This document shows, in pieces, positions 14,555 to 27,969 of a DNA stretch of 64,000 nt (position 1 is the first letter of the stretch; every line of letters starts with the position of its first letter). Origin of the DNA: Pempheris klunzingeri. Lineage: Eukaryota > Chordata > Actinopteri > Acropomatiformes > Pempheridae. A program made the position numbers and the translations under genes. Location: contig NC_092022.1 of the NCBI RefSeq assembly GCF_042242105.1, forward strand, positions 13,388,001-13,452,000. Direction: 5' to 3'. The notes beneath the pieces are model-generated. The model had not been told where the DNA came from. It saw nothing but the letters and a program-made list of their open reading frames with translations, and made no database searches.

Positions 14555-17280
14555 AGTTCAACTGAAATTAAAATGCATATATTTCTTTGGCCTTCTGCCA
14601 TATAAATCAGCTTTATAAATCTGATGTCCTGTGTCTTCTACAGGAAAAAGATGATTAACTAAAAGGGACAAAATTTTTCATTTATTTGCTGTTTTCATGA
14701 AGATTTCGCACATACAGCACAATCAAGCCAACGTCATTGAATGAGAACGCACTGGTGTATGGCCAGATCAAAACCTTTCATTTCACTTTTTTGTCATTAT
14801 TGTCACACATGCAGATAGCATCCTCCAAAAAATGTGAAATATCATATAGCCGGTGGAAATTCAATAAAAAATTCTATACAAGACTGCTTATTTTAAATGC
14901 AAAGAAATACCACTGCTAACATTTAACCGTCCGCCTCTTCCTTGGCGTGTAATTTACATTACAGTCTGTTTACAATGTATCCAATTGGCTCACCTGTCTG
15001 ACAATCACGCAGAATGATCCTGAAGCTTGCAGACCAAATGGACATTGTTTATGAGGATATTAACATAACATCATTTAATATTAACATTTCCAATGATTTT
15101 TACATGATTTTTGCAAAATGAAGGGATGATAACTGTCATTTTAACTGCTAAACAGCTTAAGCTACATAAACTAGTGTATGTATGTGTATGGAGAGCAGAT
15201 GGACAGTGCTGTTTTCCCCCGCAGACAAAGATGTCTGTGATTATTCATGACCCTCTCAGGTTTCCCTTTGAAGCTGAATTACAGCTTTCCCTATGTTAGC
15301 ACCTGTGTGTGCATGTGTGCGCGCGTGTGTGTGTGAGTAAGAGAAAGAAAGAGAATAGAGCAATAAAGGGTAAAACTTTTCAATTAAGTACACAAAATCA
15401 TGAGTAGACATTTTGGACAAACTCAACTTGCCACTAAGAATGCATTAATTTACAGCACCAACAGTATACTGGGCAAACTGTCCCCATTGGTAGAAAACCA
15501 TCCAAGACAACGGGCTGCTTTTTGTTTAGGTACAAAAAAGAAATAAACACTAAAACATCCCATTAGGTAAAAATAAAATCATCCTACCAGAGAGGGATGT
15601 TGCAAATGATTTTAAACTGAAAATGCTCTATTCAGTCATGAATTAGGCAAGTGAGAGACAGAAAACACTAAAAAGAGATATCATATTTAGAGCAAATCTA
15701 CATTAGTATTCTTGCCCATACATCTGATTAAAGTCATCAGTTAAAACACCCTGACTAGATGCATGTCAGTTTAATGATAAACTAGACGGCAGTTGGCAGA
15801 TTTGAGTCATTCCGTGGTATCTTTTATTCAAAAGTTCAAGAGACATGCATTTAGGCATATGCATTTTCATAGGTGTACAGATGAATTAATGCAAGTTGAA
15901 TTATAATCCTATCTTTTTCTCTCAGTTTATCTTTGTCATGCAATAGCAAATATATCAAATAATAATAAATCAAAGGTGCGCTTGTTAAAAAACAGCTCAA
16001 TAGTCCACACGTTACGATCAGATTTCAAGATGTATTTGGACTCAGCTGCTGTTTTGTTCCTTGCTCTGCAGTGTGGAAAGCAATGATAATGCCATCATCT
16101 CAATAGACATGCAAATCCACAAAATTGTACTCACTCAGATTATGACGAGAGGAAGATCCACCCTTAACACACATAAAGGATGGAGGACAGTGAGCTGTCT
16201 AGACTGCAGAGTGTTGTATAGGACACCTGGACAGGGGAGAGGCTGTGACAGCACACCTGGGCTGTTAATTTAACTGTGATATTTAACCCGAGGGCCTGAA
16301 ACCAACTGCACCAACCCTTAAAGCCAAGTTATAATCACAAATATTTTAAAAAGGGATATTCTTAAATGATTTTAACGTGACACAATGTTTTTCCTCCGGA
16401 GGTATATTAAAGATTGTTCTTTGAAGCCCTGCTGTGAAACCTTAATGCACTTATACTTAAGTGTGAAAGCACCACAATATATCTTTATTTGAGAAAATAC
16501 TGGTTGAGAATTACGTTGTCATTTGTTCAGCAAATTAATTATTTTCATTTTTTTTTACACTGTTCAGATTATTTATTATATATGTTCTGCTGTTGTCCTG
16601 AAGAAAGTGTTCTACAGCATTACACTGCTCCACACATACCATTTGCTCCAGGCAAAAAAAAAAACATACCACCAGATTTCATTTGACACAAGGACTGCTA
16701 GCATTACTTGAAAATCTGGAACAGTGCCAGCTAGCAACAAAAAAAACTAAGAGTTAATTCATACAGAAATATGATGTTTAATTGCTCTATCGTGCAAGCT
16801 TTACCAATATAATATACAATTTGTTTTTGGCCCTAGGTCAAAGAAAATGTACTTCTTGAGTAGTCATTTGTCAATCAAGAATTATAAGTCGCGTAAAGAA
16901 TAAGACAGCGTGATAAGCTGTATATGCTATTGCTGTTTTCAAACTGTGTTGTAATTCAGCAATCTTTATTATCTTTTGTTATTTTGCGCTTGAACTTTCT
17001 GCATTTTACAATAAAGTTAACGCATGTTCTCCTAAAACAGCTACTATAAAATATAAGCATGTATTTCAGTTTCATAACTTACTTATTGACTTAACAGTTA
17101 CTTTACTAGAACGAAAACATATTATTTAGCAAAAGAGAAAGTCTCTCTCTGTCTCTGTGAGAAATATGTAACGTTTGAACAACTAGAACAAAGCTTCCCT
17201 GTTTGGGAAAAATTAGATAATAATTTATGGGTCAAAACATAAACCCAGGCCCTGCTTTGGTTATCATTTGGGTCACTAGA
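14555..17280. other. Non-coding intergenic DNA
   Basis: AT-rich sequence with a short GT/GC tract near 15305-15335. No gene, repeat family or regulatory cluster stands out. Confidence 0.5.
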
Positions 17281-17294
17281 GCTGCAGTCTGGCA

Positions 17295-17520
17295 CAGGTC
17301 AATGCACAGAACTGACCAAGAACATCTGGTGTAAAGTGAACCAGCTGAAGTGTTCTGTCTGAAATCAGTGGGAGAGGTAAGAGGTCAGAGTTCGGGGTTG
17401 ACGTCTGTGTTTGTGGAGGAAAATGGGAATCTGGAGGTCACCGCAGGTCAGGATCCTGAACTGTGTGGCACCGGAGTGCAGAGCACAGAGCAGAGTGGAA
17501 AATACGGAAACGTGACGTCA
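17295..17520. promoter_or_regulatory. Motif cluster: DR4 nuclear-receptor site and full CRE
   Basis: Within about 220 bp there is a perfect direct repeat of AGGTCA with a 4-bp spacer (17435-17450). DR4 is the classic arrangement for thyroid-hormone-receptor/RXR or LXR/RXR dimers. Two further AGGTCA half-sites lie at about 17295 and 17382. A perfect palindromic cAMP response element, TGACGTCA, lies at 17513-17520. A consensus splice donor (GAG|GTAAGA) occurs at 17376-17377. The segment is richer in GC than its surroundings. It lies about 15 kb upstream of the ngf coding exon and could be an enhancer or a distal promoter. Occupancy cannot be read from sequence. Confidence 0.4.
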
Positions 17521-17529
17521 CCTCCCGAG

Positions 17530-20500
17530 TTACTTTCTGAAGTAATTCTTGTTGACATTTCCTTTACAAACAACTTCTCACAATGTTTGGGAGAAAATGT
17601 ATTCAATAGCAATCACAGCTAACGTTGTTTGACATTTGTAACTTACTGGATTTGGACAGAATTGTTGTCAGACATAAGCAGGATTCTTTTGTCCCAGCAC
17701 CTTTTCCCCTCCGTATGGACCCGTCTTTCAACTTCTTTGCACTGTACAAAATCAAGAATAATACACTCCTGTGGTTGCACTTTTCCATACATTGACATTG
17801 ACATTAACTTAATCCATGACTGTTAATGCAAGTCAGGCTTTGTGTTTGGCTGTTGAAGATCTGATGTCAACAGGTGCTCCATCAAAGGGTTATGTTTGCC
17901 AGCGTCTCCATCTTACTGTTTCTATGTCTGTGTCCTTTTGCGTGTGTGCACTGTATATGCTTCAAGAAATGACAACTAAATGTGCAGACATGCCTGCTCA
18001 TTCCACATTAAATGCCTCTATGACTTTCAGCTATGGCTCACTCTCTTCTCATGCATGTGCACGCAGCGCAAACACAGTAGCTAATAAATCACCAAATTAT
18101 TGGAGCTTTTCTTAGAATAACAGTTTTGTGGTCTGAAGTTGTTGACTAAGTGCACGTCTGATGTTTTGAATTGTTTCACCGCAACCGCTCATTATGTGTG
18201 TGTGTTGGCTTATATTTGGATTGATATGATGACACTGTTTCACTCTCACTTTCCTTCCCCTTTATCCCAATTACTAGCTTGACTATAGCTTGTCCGGACA
18301 TGAAACTTTTTCTTTGTATTTGATCTTGTCTAATGTTCAAATTTATTCCAGATTTCCAATTGGCATCTGCTATCAGACACCATGTAATTAGAGAGATCAA
18401 ATTTAGTCCAACAAAGACAGTATAGAAGAAATAGATACATAAACCACACCGGCCTTGGAGGAATGTGGTTTGTACATGTGTATAAGCAGTATCCAACACA
18501 AACACACATATACATACGTACACACAAACACACGCCTTAGCCCCAAGGATACGAGTGAAGCCACTTATTATGCACTTATTCGGATTATGTTGATTTGGGA
18601 ATGCACAGTATGCAGGAGGATGAGCCACTGGCTCGTTGAAACAGATTGGTCTCCTACACAGTGAGCAGAAATGAATAAGACGTCATTCTTCTTATAGTTG
18701 CTTTAGCCAGACAGGATCCCTGAAACTACTGAGGCGTGAGGAACTTTACAAGTAGTTTTCTCCACCTCTGCCTTCAAACAATCCATTTTATCTGTCATCA
18801 AGTTTTGTTTGAGTTAAAACCTAAGGATTGATGGTGTGTCATGAGGAGTTTTGGGGAGTATGACGCTGTAGGAAGCCATTTCTCTCTGCTGGATTCTCTG
18901 TTAAGCCTGTGCATCAAGCTCCACAATAAATATTAATTCATCTAAACCCGTGCTGCAGGTCACAAACACACACAAACACGCACGCAGACGCGCTGGAAAG
19001 TAGCTACTCTATCTCTTTCACCATAGTTCTTCTCACACACTGAACATGGCATGCTGCTAACAGACAGAGGATGGGCCTGGGAGGTCCCACGCAGACAGGT
19101 GGTTGACATCAGCCCAGAGGGGGAGAAGAGAGGGAGGGGAGGAAGATATGGAGTGAGTGAGGCAGAGAGATACAGAGGCGGAGAGAGAGAGAGATGACAG
19201 AATGATGCGGAGACCACACAGAATAGAAAATGGCCGGGTCAAATCTTTAGTGAGAGGGTTGAGACTGCTATCAAACTAACGCTGGAAGTGATGACAACAT
19301 CATATTTTTACACTCTTCAGAGGTTTCAGTACAGTACCCACTAATGTACTCGTTTAACTTTCCACCACCGTCAGTGAGGTTCATGCTAAATCTAAAATGT
19401 TGGTTGAAAGTGAAAGTGAATAATAATTTTTACCTGTTTTTGATGTGATATAACAAAAAACAAGTTTGTACAAAATGTAATGGCAGGCCAACTTCTAGTT
19501 AGTTGGTCAGGTGTTGTTCCTGTCTCAAATGATCAAATACTAACATTATGATTCAAGTTTATTGTAGAGAAGCTGACAGTTATGCACCATTGCTCTTTAA
19601 GGCCACGCAGCAGCAGGATGTCATCATGCAAGTCAGGTCTTTACTTGCTTTGCTTCAGTATCCTGGAGTGGGATATTTAATCTCTACATGTTTCAGAGGT
19701 GCCGCATTGGCTGGTTGACCTTTTGCCACCAAACAACTGGGCCAAAAGAAAATTTAGTTTCGTTTAACAAATCAAATCCATGTTACACCAATTTAAAGTG
19801 GAATGTATAGCTTAACACCAGCTTTCAGCAAAAGCACTTTCACTGTACCTTAACAGCCTCTCAAATACTGTCTACTCCTTTATGTTAGGCTAAATGTAAC
19901 TTATTATCATTATATGCCTGAAAAAGAGACAACTTTTTACTCATTCATTTCTGCCTCGTCCCTCGCTAACATTCATATGTGGAGAATTTTTACATGTTCA
20001 CTGCATAGCACATACTCAATGCAGAGCACAAGTAAGAATAAAAAAAGAATACAAAAAAGAATACAGTATATGCAAATACTAATGTCTGACGCAGCATATT
20101 TGGCGTCTATGGGCCTGTACCCATGCTCATGGCATCAGATAAGAGGAGAGAATAAGAGAGGAAATATGGGGTGTAGTGGAAAACTTTGGTGTCTGAGTGA
20201 GCACATCTGTCTATTTACGTCTATGTTTCCCTTTATGTTCTGATCTAAATCTACCTGGTTGACTCATTCACGGTTGCTCCACTGCTGAACAACAGCACGC
20301 AGTCAAAGTGTCACACGTCAATGTCTTTAGATTTAGCTAGATTTAGCTGTGAAAGACGTATTCAAAGCATAGCTTTCAGATTGTAAGATGAGTCACATCA
20401 AACTAAAGATGATAAACTGAGTGACTCATACTAAGATTAGTCATTGATCTTTATTAGCTGATCAGTCAATAACTTACATGTGGATCTAGTTGTACTCTCC

Positions 20501-23444
20501 TGGAGGACATGGGTGAACCTCTGCTTGGACAAATAGATACTTTTTGAGTCCTGCTCAGGCAGATGACCTGAGAGCAAATACACAACATTGGCTTCAACAC
20601 CTCTGAGACAGCTGGTTTTCTGCTTGCTAGAGCAGAGATTGAAGAAATGTTTTTTCTGTTAAAGCTATTGAGAGGAAAGGCTCGGCAGGGAAACTCCAAG
20701 TGTCTTTTACTCCTCAACTCTTTGCAACTCCCTGTAGCCTTAATTCCCTCTTCCCCCTTCTTCCCTGTCCTTGAACTCCTCCTGGTCTCCATTTCTGCTC
20801 CCTCCTATCCCGGTCTTTCCTTACTCTGCTTTTTTCTGTCGCTCGTCAATTTACTAAATTCCCAAGACATCTCATTGCCCATCCACCCTCCATTATTTGT
20901 TGCCTCTCCCCATCCCTTGATGTCTCTGATTCCTTCCTCTCCATCCCTCAGTCTACATCTCTCTCCATGGCCAGACAGGCTTTCTTGGCTCTGGCCCTCC
21001 TCCTCTCACTGCTCCGCTGCGGGATCTTAGATTCTCACCAGGGAGGGGGAGTTATTACCACGACTATGCCAAAAGATTAACCACTTGTCATGAGAAGATT
21101 GTTGAATGTCAAGGTCATAAAAGCTAGGGGTCTGGAGAACATGTTAATCATTGTGTTGATCCTGCCTTCAAGGCCTGGAGGACTGGCCTCCCACGTCTCT
21201 TGGTCCAGTGCAGGGAGAGGGTGGGTTGACTAAGGATGGGCCTGGTTGTAGGGAGGGGAAAAAATGGTGGTTGGGGGGTTACCCAAGCACCCTTCACAAG
21301 CACAGCCGTGGTGCTCTGGCTGCGGTTTTGCTTCCTGGCCAAAGAAACCTCATGTCTGGACTTTTGCTGGGGCCAGGACAGCAGCTGAGAGTTCATCATG
21401 AGGACTTAAAATGGCATCACACGACTTTTAAATTCAATGTCTGTGAAGACACTTTTAAAGCAGAATTGACAGCAGTTGTTTCAGAAGCGTTAAGGTGTAC
21501 CCACCATAATGTCTATTCAAATCAAATTTGTTGAACTTTGAACTAAACTGTACTGATTTTTGTGGGAGCGCCCAATCAATGGTGACCAATGTTTTAACAG
21601 AAAGATGGACCAAAAAATTACTTGTGTTTCTCAATCTTCAGATAATACAAAGTCAGCACATGAAGATCAGACAAAATGTTTTTATAATATGCAGGTAACT
21701 ATTGAGTCTCTGAAACGTTTCAGCTGCTAACAACATTAGCATTGCAGCTAAGGTAGTGCCATTTAGTACAGTTTGGGAGTTCAGCAGCAAAAGCAGTAGC
21801 AGCAAACAACGTGGAAAATGCAACATGAGACCCTTGTTTTTCTGCCGTAATTTGAATATGCCTTTAGTTTTATCACGTCCTCAGCTTGTGTTATAAATCC
21901 AAATTACTTGAAGCCAAATGCATTTGCATTGTTATAGGAATGGGTACACTCATGTTGTTGTTCCATTTTAATAAATACATTAATGTTTTTCTAAATGCAA
22001 GCATAACATGTACCCCACCTGTTCGTGAACATCTTCAGTAACATCTGTATTACATAACATCTTCTAACAAACAAAATAGGCATTTTATTCAGGGAATGTG
22101 CCAGAAACCACATACCAAAAATAATAACGATATCCATTGGTGTACAAAGAGCCGTATTGTTTCAGCTTACAGTTTCTAGTTGCTACTCATCCCTTTCTTC
22201 CAAATGTAATTACTGCTGAATTTTGCTCTCAGCTAAAATGCTGTTTATTTTGGTTTCCTTTCACAAACACAAGGATTCAATCTTTCTATTATGATGAATC
22301 ATTGTTCAACTTACTGTGGGACAATGTGTGACAATACAGAAACGGCTACGGTTACAATGTAGTCGTGTCTCTGCTTTGTCTCAGGTTTGTCCTTCCAAAT
22401 GAAAAAGGACTCTGGAACAAATATTGTGCCAAGAACTGACTTCAAAGCTTTACTATATGTAGCATTATGCGTAGCCGAAGACGTGTGAAACTTCAGCTGA
22501 TAAAAAGATTTGCTCCAGGCCAGGGAAATACAGTATGCCAAAATTAATGCCTGCAGTTCCTGGAACTGTGTTTCATTATCTTAGGACGGGAATGGGAGCC
22601 TTGTCGAAGTGACTACGAGTATTGCTACATCAAAGAGAAAAGAAGGCATTAAGAGTATTGTGATGTAAAATTCACATATGCATGTTGTTGCACCTATTGT
22701 CTGTACGTGGGCTAAATTTAATTTACCTTCAACTAAACTATATTGGCACATTTGACTCAAAGGTTTGATATCTACTTTTCTTGGAAAGTTTGCATTTGTA
22801 AAAAAAAAATTAAAAGTGGATCCACATGTAGACAATTGTTAGTCCAATTGTTTAAATTATCCAGTTCCAAGACAAATTCCTTCCATTACGTACTGTCTGT
22901 TTTTTTGGTACACCTTTAGATAAAATCTTGCTTCTGAAGCAGTAAAGCAGTAGCCAATTATTTGTAGCCCACAACAAACGAGTGAGAGGGTTAATGCATA
23001 TGAGATATCAGAAAATGGTTGTGTATTTTTTTTCCAAAACACCTTGAAATGATAGAGAGGAACCACATGGCCCTCAAGAGCAGTGCACTGCACCTGCACA
23101 CGTGTTTGCCCAGTGTTGAAATCTGTTATCGCTCTTAGACACAGAAACGACCATGTATCCAGGAAGTTACCTCTGGCTTTTAACCGTGAGAGAGAAGACC
23201 AACATTAGATCAGATTGCTGGAGCAGAAGGGGAGAGCCTGTATAAATGACAGACAGATTGACTGACTGACAGAGAGAAAGAGAATCAGAGAAAGTCACAA
23301 AGCAGCAGGATGAAGACGCTGGCTTGTTGCCCAAAGTTTGTTCCTTTTAGTTTCCACACCTTGGCTCCCTGTTTCCTAGATATTCTCAAGATACTCTGAA
23401 CATATACAAAAAAATTTATTTCAGCACAGCTGAAATATATTTAC

Positions 23445-23507
<63 letters not shown>

Positions 23508-26500
23508 CCAACCATGCATATAAGGTACATGTGCTAATCAAAAAGTGAACTTCAAATATAAATTTCATATCCCCTCTCACTGCATGGCACCATGTTAATT
23601 TCTGGTTTTATTACAAGTAAATTTGTTTGAAATGGTTGCTCATAAAACCTGAGGCCACAGATATATTTCAGAAGTCTTTCTGGCAGAGAGTTACTGAGCT
23701 GGAAAACATTCAGTGAAGAACCTGCCTCTGTGCGGCTGCTAGTATTAGCCAGCTACATTTTTTTTAGGAAAATACATTTGAAAGTTGGAATAACATTAAC
23801 CTGTATGATGTACACGCCAGGCATATTTTACTGTTGCACCCAATGAACCCATCAAGCTAAAACAAGCTGATGTCAAGACCTGCACATGCATTCCTGTTTT
23901 CCATGTTGTAGCAATTGGTCAGTTCATACTAAAGTTAAAGTAAACGTTCTTTTGTTCTGCATATCTTACATTATTTGTCATTGCACTAAAGAGTCAAGCG
24001 CTTTAACAGGTTGAGTGTGCCTGTCAGTTTTTGACGATGCCTGTCTCTCTCTTCCTGTGTCCTGAGGCCAGAGCAGCAGAGTTTACTGTTTGAAGTATCG
24101 CTGATGCACAACATGTGCCTTGGTTCTCACAGCAAATATCTTTTAAACCTGAAGACGAGGGGAGGACAGGGAGAGGCTCATCTCTTTCACCCCTGCTACT
24201 CGCATTACAACTGCAAGTCTGATAGTGTTCACTGTTATTTTTCTTCTGCCAGCCTGAAATTAAAGCTATTGGCAGACTGAGAAACAAACAGTGCAGAGCA
24301 CTGCTACAAATGGATTCAGTAGTTTCTGACATCTTTTCATATGATATGGAACCATCAGTCTTTGCCACCCTTTAAAGCCGCATTCAGTTGCTCATTTCCA
24401 AATTAGAAATTCCTCACGAATTCAAATTAGTGATGTGAGGGAAATTGGAGTTCTAAGAAACACAAGAAGAAATAATATAAGGATAATAAGCTTCCTTAGT
24501 CCAATTTTCACAATCTTGGCTACCATGTATTTGCATTAAATTTTTACTGTCTACAATGAAAAAACCGCAGCAATTTTATATGCAATTTTAGTGTGTTGTA
24601 TTGAAATGTTTACTAACCACAGAATAACTGCAAAATCATGTGTTTCTGTGCAACCATGAACAGTGAATTCCAAACTCACTCTTAAAATGGTTTGGTTTAT
24701 ATTAAATTCCATCTCAATATATTTCATTGATGATGTCAGTGGAAATGTACCAGAGCACTGTGTAACATCAAATTAAGCATTTATAAACATTCCACTATTT
24801 AAATGTATTTTACTGATTCGGTTTGACAAAAAACATCCATTTACCAAAGTTTATTTTCTTGCATTGCACCTTTTTTCTGACTGCCAAATTTGTTCTGTGA
24901 ATTCCACATACAAGACTTTAAAACATTTCCAAGAATCGCCAGCTCCCTGACAGCCCCTCAAGAACATTTAGAGTGTAGCTTAATTGTGCTTTTAGCAGAT
25001 GCTGCATGACATCATTTTGCGTGACAAAAACTTGATTCATGGCAGCATCTTGGCCGTTGCATTAGTTTCACATGGCAGCTAGTCTAAACTTTGACAAGCA
25101 GATTGTCTTTAGGTAGATGATAACCTTCAATTGCCATTGTGAATCATACAGTAACTGGGTGAGAAATGGAGGCATTGCATTTGAGAACATGGCTCTGAAG
25201 GACACCATGTGAAAAGACATCTGATGCTCTTGTGACAACTGTTGCAATCTGCCATTTTAATTCAGCAGCTCAATTTAAATGTAATTATTTCGACCTCAAA
25301 GATAAATCCTTATAAGTCATTGCATTTTTCAAACATTGAGTAATGAGCAATAGACACCATTTCTTTGGAGGAAATAAATATATCGTCACACATTTGGATG
25401 TGTGTAAAAGTGAAAAGAGAGCAAGTTGACCTGGCAGTCATCCCCCTTGATAATTATTTCCAGTGGATGACAGCAGAAGGAACTGCACTACACTAAATTG
25501 ATGAGAGACACAGAAAAACCTGTTTACCTTTCTCCATTTTTCTCTATGTCAACCTCTCTCCATTTCTTTTCTCTCTGCCTCTAGCTATCTCCACAGCTTT
25601 CAGTCTGTCTTTCTCACCCCCTCATAATCTGCAGCTGTTGTCACCACTGCGAGGGAGAGGTGTATGTTTGTTTGAGAGAGCTGTTGACATGACACCCATG
25701 CGCATCTTTTAACGAGGACTTGTATCCAATGACTAATGTATCACACAGATAGGAAGAAACCTCTGCTAAATGTCAACTAACCTCGGATGGATGGCAGGCA
25801 ATGCTCAACTGCTCATGTTTTGGCCCACCTGCCTTGATGTCATTGTATCACAGTCAACACGTTGTACTCTAACCATATGCAGTAATTTGGCAGCTTGTAG
25901 GTCCCACAGACTGATCAATGGAGCATCTTGCGGACCAGCAGACTAAATGAAAATGTGTGACAGGCTAACACTACGTAGTCAGTACCAGTAAATGTGTGGC
26001 TGGGCTCCACTGCCTTGGGCTCAGTAATTAGTCTCTGTCTGAAGTGTTTTACTCTCATGTTGCCTAATGATTGGTTTTCCAGGTCACAACCTTGCAGCTG
26101 CATGACTTATGTCTCCTTTCCACATACTTTCATCAACTTTGGCAATCTTGTTTAACCAGTTAGTGCTGTCTGGTGCCTTGAACGTTCATGCCATTGTGGC
26201 GTTTGAATGCAATGGATAACTCAACAGAAATGGTCTTGATTTACAGTTTGGCATGGCTGGGGAATTAGCCTATTGTGAGAAAGGGAACCTCCTTAGAGCA
26301 GGGGATGTTACAGTGAACCACATGAGGCTGTTTTACAAAGTCTGTTCTCATAAACATCCTCCTTGGTGCAAACTGTACAAGTTATGAATCATGAAAGGAT
26401 ATCGAAAACTGCTTTGTTTATAGCAGTGTGTATTAATACAGTATGTTGAGTGTCAGGAAATATGAACCATCATTCCTGTGGTATTTGCCTAAATGGTTTT

Positions 26501-27300
26501 GGATGACATTTGCCATTACTTGGCTGGCACATGTGAGCAAGAGGATCTCCAACTGGCTCTCTTACTCCTCAGGGCATCTCCTATGAGTTGTTGTGTGCTC
26601 TGATTTTTCTGCTCAGGTACTAAAGAGGAAAACAGCTCACTATCCTGTGCATGTCAAAGTGCAGGGAGCCTCTGTTTTATCAGTTCCATATGGATCACCT
26701 TTTCCCCACAGTTTGATAGAGGATGTATGCAAGTATGCAAAATCCATTGAACCATGTCATCTAACATTTTTCATTCTTGGTCTAGTCAGCACCCCTCAAA
26801 TGTGGTTGAAATAACCTTCCGGTGAAACTACTACACATTTTCTGGAGCGTAATGTGGTTTATTTCCACAAAACCATAACACAAACAAACAGCATTTGGAG
26901 CAGATCCAAACTCTATTCACTGAAATACAGGAAAACCGCAGCGGCATCTCACAAGCTCGCATGGTGAGGCCTGTGAGTATGTTTGTTATTTTTCATACAG
27001 TATTTGTGTGAGAGGGTCGGAGGGATCGCCAGACAGATTCTGATCCAGTGCTGAAGTAATCCCATAAGTCAGAGGTGCTTTCTAAACCGCTCTGACCTCT
27101 GTGCTCCTGCGCTGCAGTGTTTACGCTGGCTCCGCTGGCATTAAACACAAGCCACATATTTTTAACATTAGGATCCTCCCAGCTCACCCTGGGCCATGTA
27201 AATAGCGAGCTGCCCGTCAGCCGGGATCAATCAACTCCCTGCCTGCTTGGACCAGCTCCATATGTGTGGGAGTATATGATTGTGTTTATTGAAGCCAAAA
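17530..27300. other. Non-coding intergenic DNA
   Basis: No gene is supportable. Frames such as 18176-18628 (-), 20647-21030 (+) and 24024-24368 (-) show no family features. GA-rich low complexity lies at about 19120-19195 and a TA/GT/TA microsatellite at 23443-23508. The stretch probably belongs to the upstream regulatory territory or 5' intron of ngf, but this cannot be shown from sequence. Confidence 0.5.
23443..23508. repeat. Compound (AT)n(GT)n(AT)n microsatellite
   Basis: About 66 bp of alternating purine-pyrimidine sequence: AT repeats, then about eleven GT units, then about thirteen AT units. Such tracts can adopt Z-DNA or extrude as cruciforms and are typically length-polymorphic. 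Confidence 0.9.
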
Positions 27301-27384
27301 GATATCGCCACTAGGTCGGTTTCTCAAAAGTCTCAAACAATAGCTCTCTCCATTTCCCAAATTACGCGGGACACCATAACACAG

Positions 27385-27960
27385 CTGTGGTGGGCCCGAT
27401 CGGAGATAACAATGAAAAAGCCTACCTTGAAGGAAGCAGAGGACCTGACCTGCTGGTGTCAGGAGAACAACCTACTCCTGAATGTCAGCAAGACTAAGGA
27501 GCTGATAGTAGATTTTGGAAAGAAGCAAGGAAGGAGCTTCACCCTCCTTAATATCAATATGTACTCTGTGGAGTGGGTGGACAGCTTTAACTACTTCGGT
27601 CCACATGACAGACAGCCTGACCTGGGTGCTGTATACTGACTCATACAGGTGAAAAACAGAATGGAGAGACGTTTCACCTCAGATTGATTGAGGAAATTCA
27701 GGGTATCCCGTCAAATAATTCTCCTGCCTCATCATTTTGATGGGTAATATCACTGTCTTAGTACAGAAACAGCACTAAACAGGACCGCAAGGCACTGCAA
27801 AGAGTGGGTGGTTCATCTGAACATAATAGGTGGTGCTCTACCCCATTAAAGGATATTTACACCAGGGGCTGCATGAATAAGGCAAGGAGAATCATTAAGG
27901 ATCCCCGCCACCCAAATAATGGCCTTTTCTCCCTGCTGAAAAAAGAGGTCACTAAATGAG
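27385..27960 (+). pseudogene. Degenerate LINE reverse transcriptase, C-terminal part
   Basis: The frame at about 27406-27639 contains CWCQENNLLLNVSKTKELIVDF, a block characteristic of the C-terminal half of non-LTR retrotransposon reverse transcriptases in fish (WC..NNL.LN..KTKE..VDF), followed by a decayed SFNYFG block. Downstream, in shifted frames and broken by stops, are the remains of the usual tail: an R-RHCKEWV segment, IIGGALP, DIYTR-type and RIIKDPRHP-type segments (about 27780-27925). The catalytic YADD region and any endonuclease domain are absent. Frameshifts and several stops show that it is dead. The exact clade (L2, CR1 or Rex type) cannot be settled by eye. Confidence 0.8.
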
Positions 27961-27969
27961 GTCACTGCG

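Noticed and set aside
17350..17622. Open frame across the CRE/DR4 cluster
   Set aside because: It relies on a non-ATG start and has no protein signature; the signal here is regulatory motifs, not coding.
18176..18628. 150-codon open frame on the - strand
   Set aside because: Much of it is the translation of a GT-rich tract (VCVYVCICV); not a gene.
24024..24368. 114-codon open frame on the - strand
   Set aside because: No known domain and no conserved motif; treated as chance.
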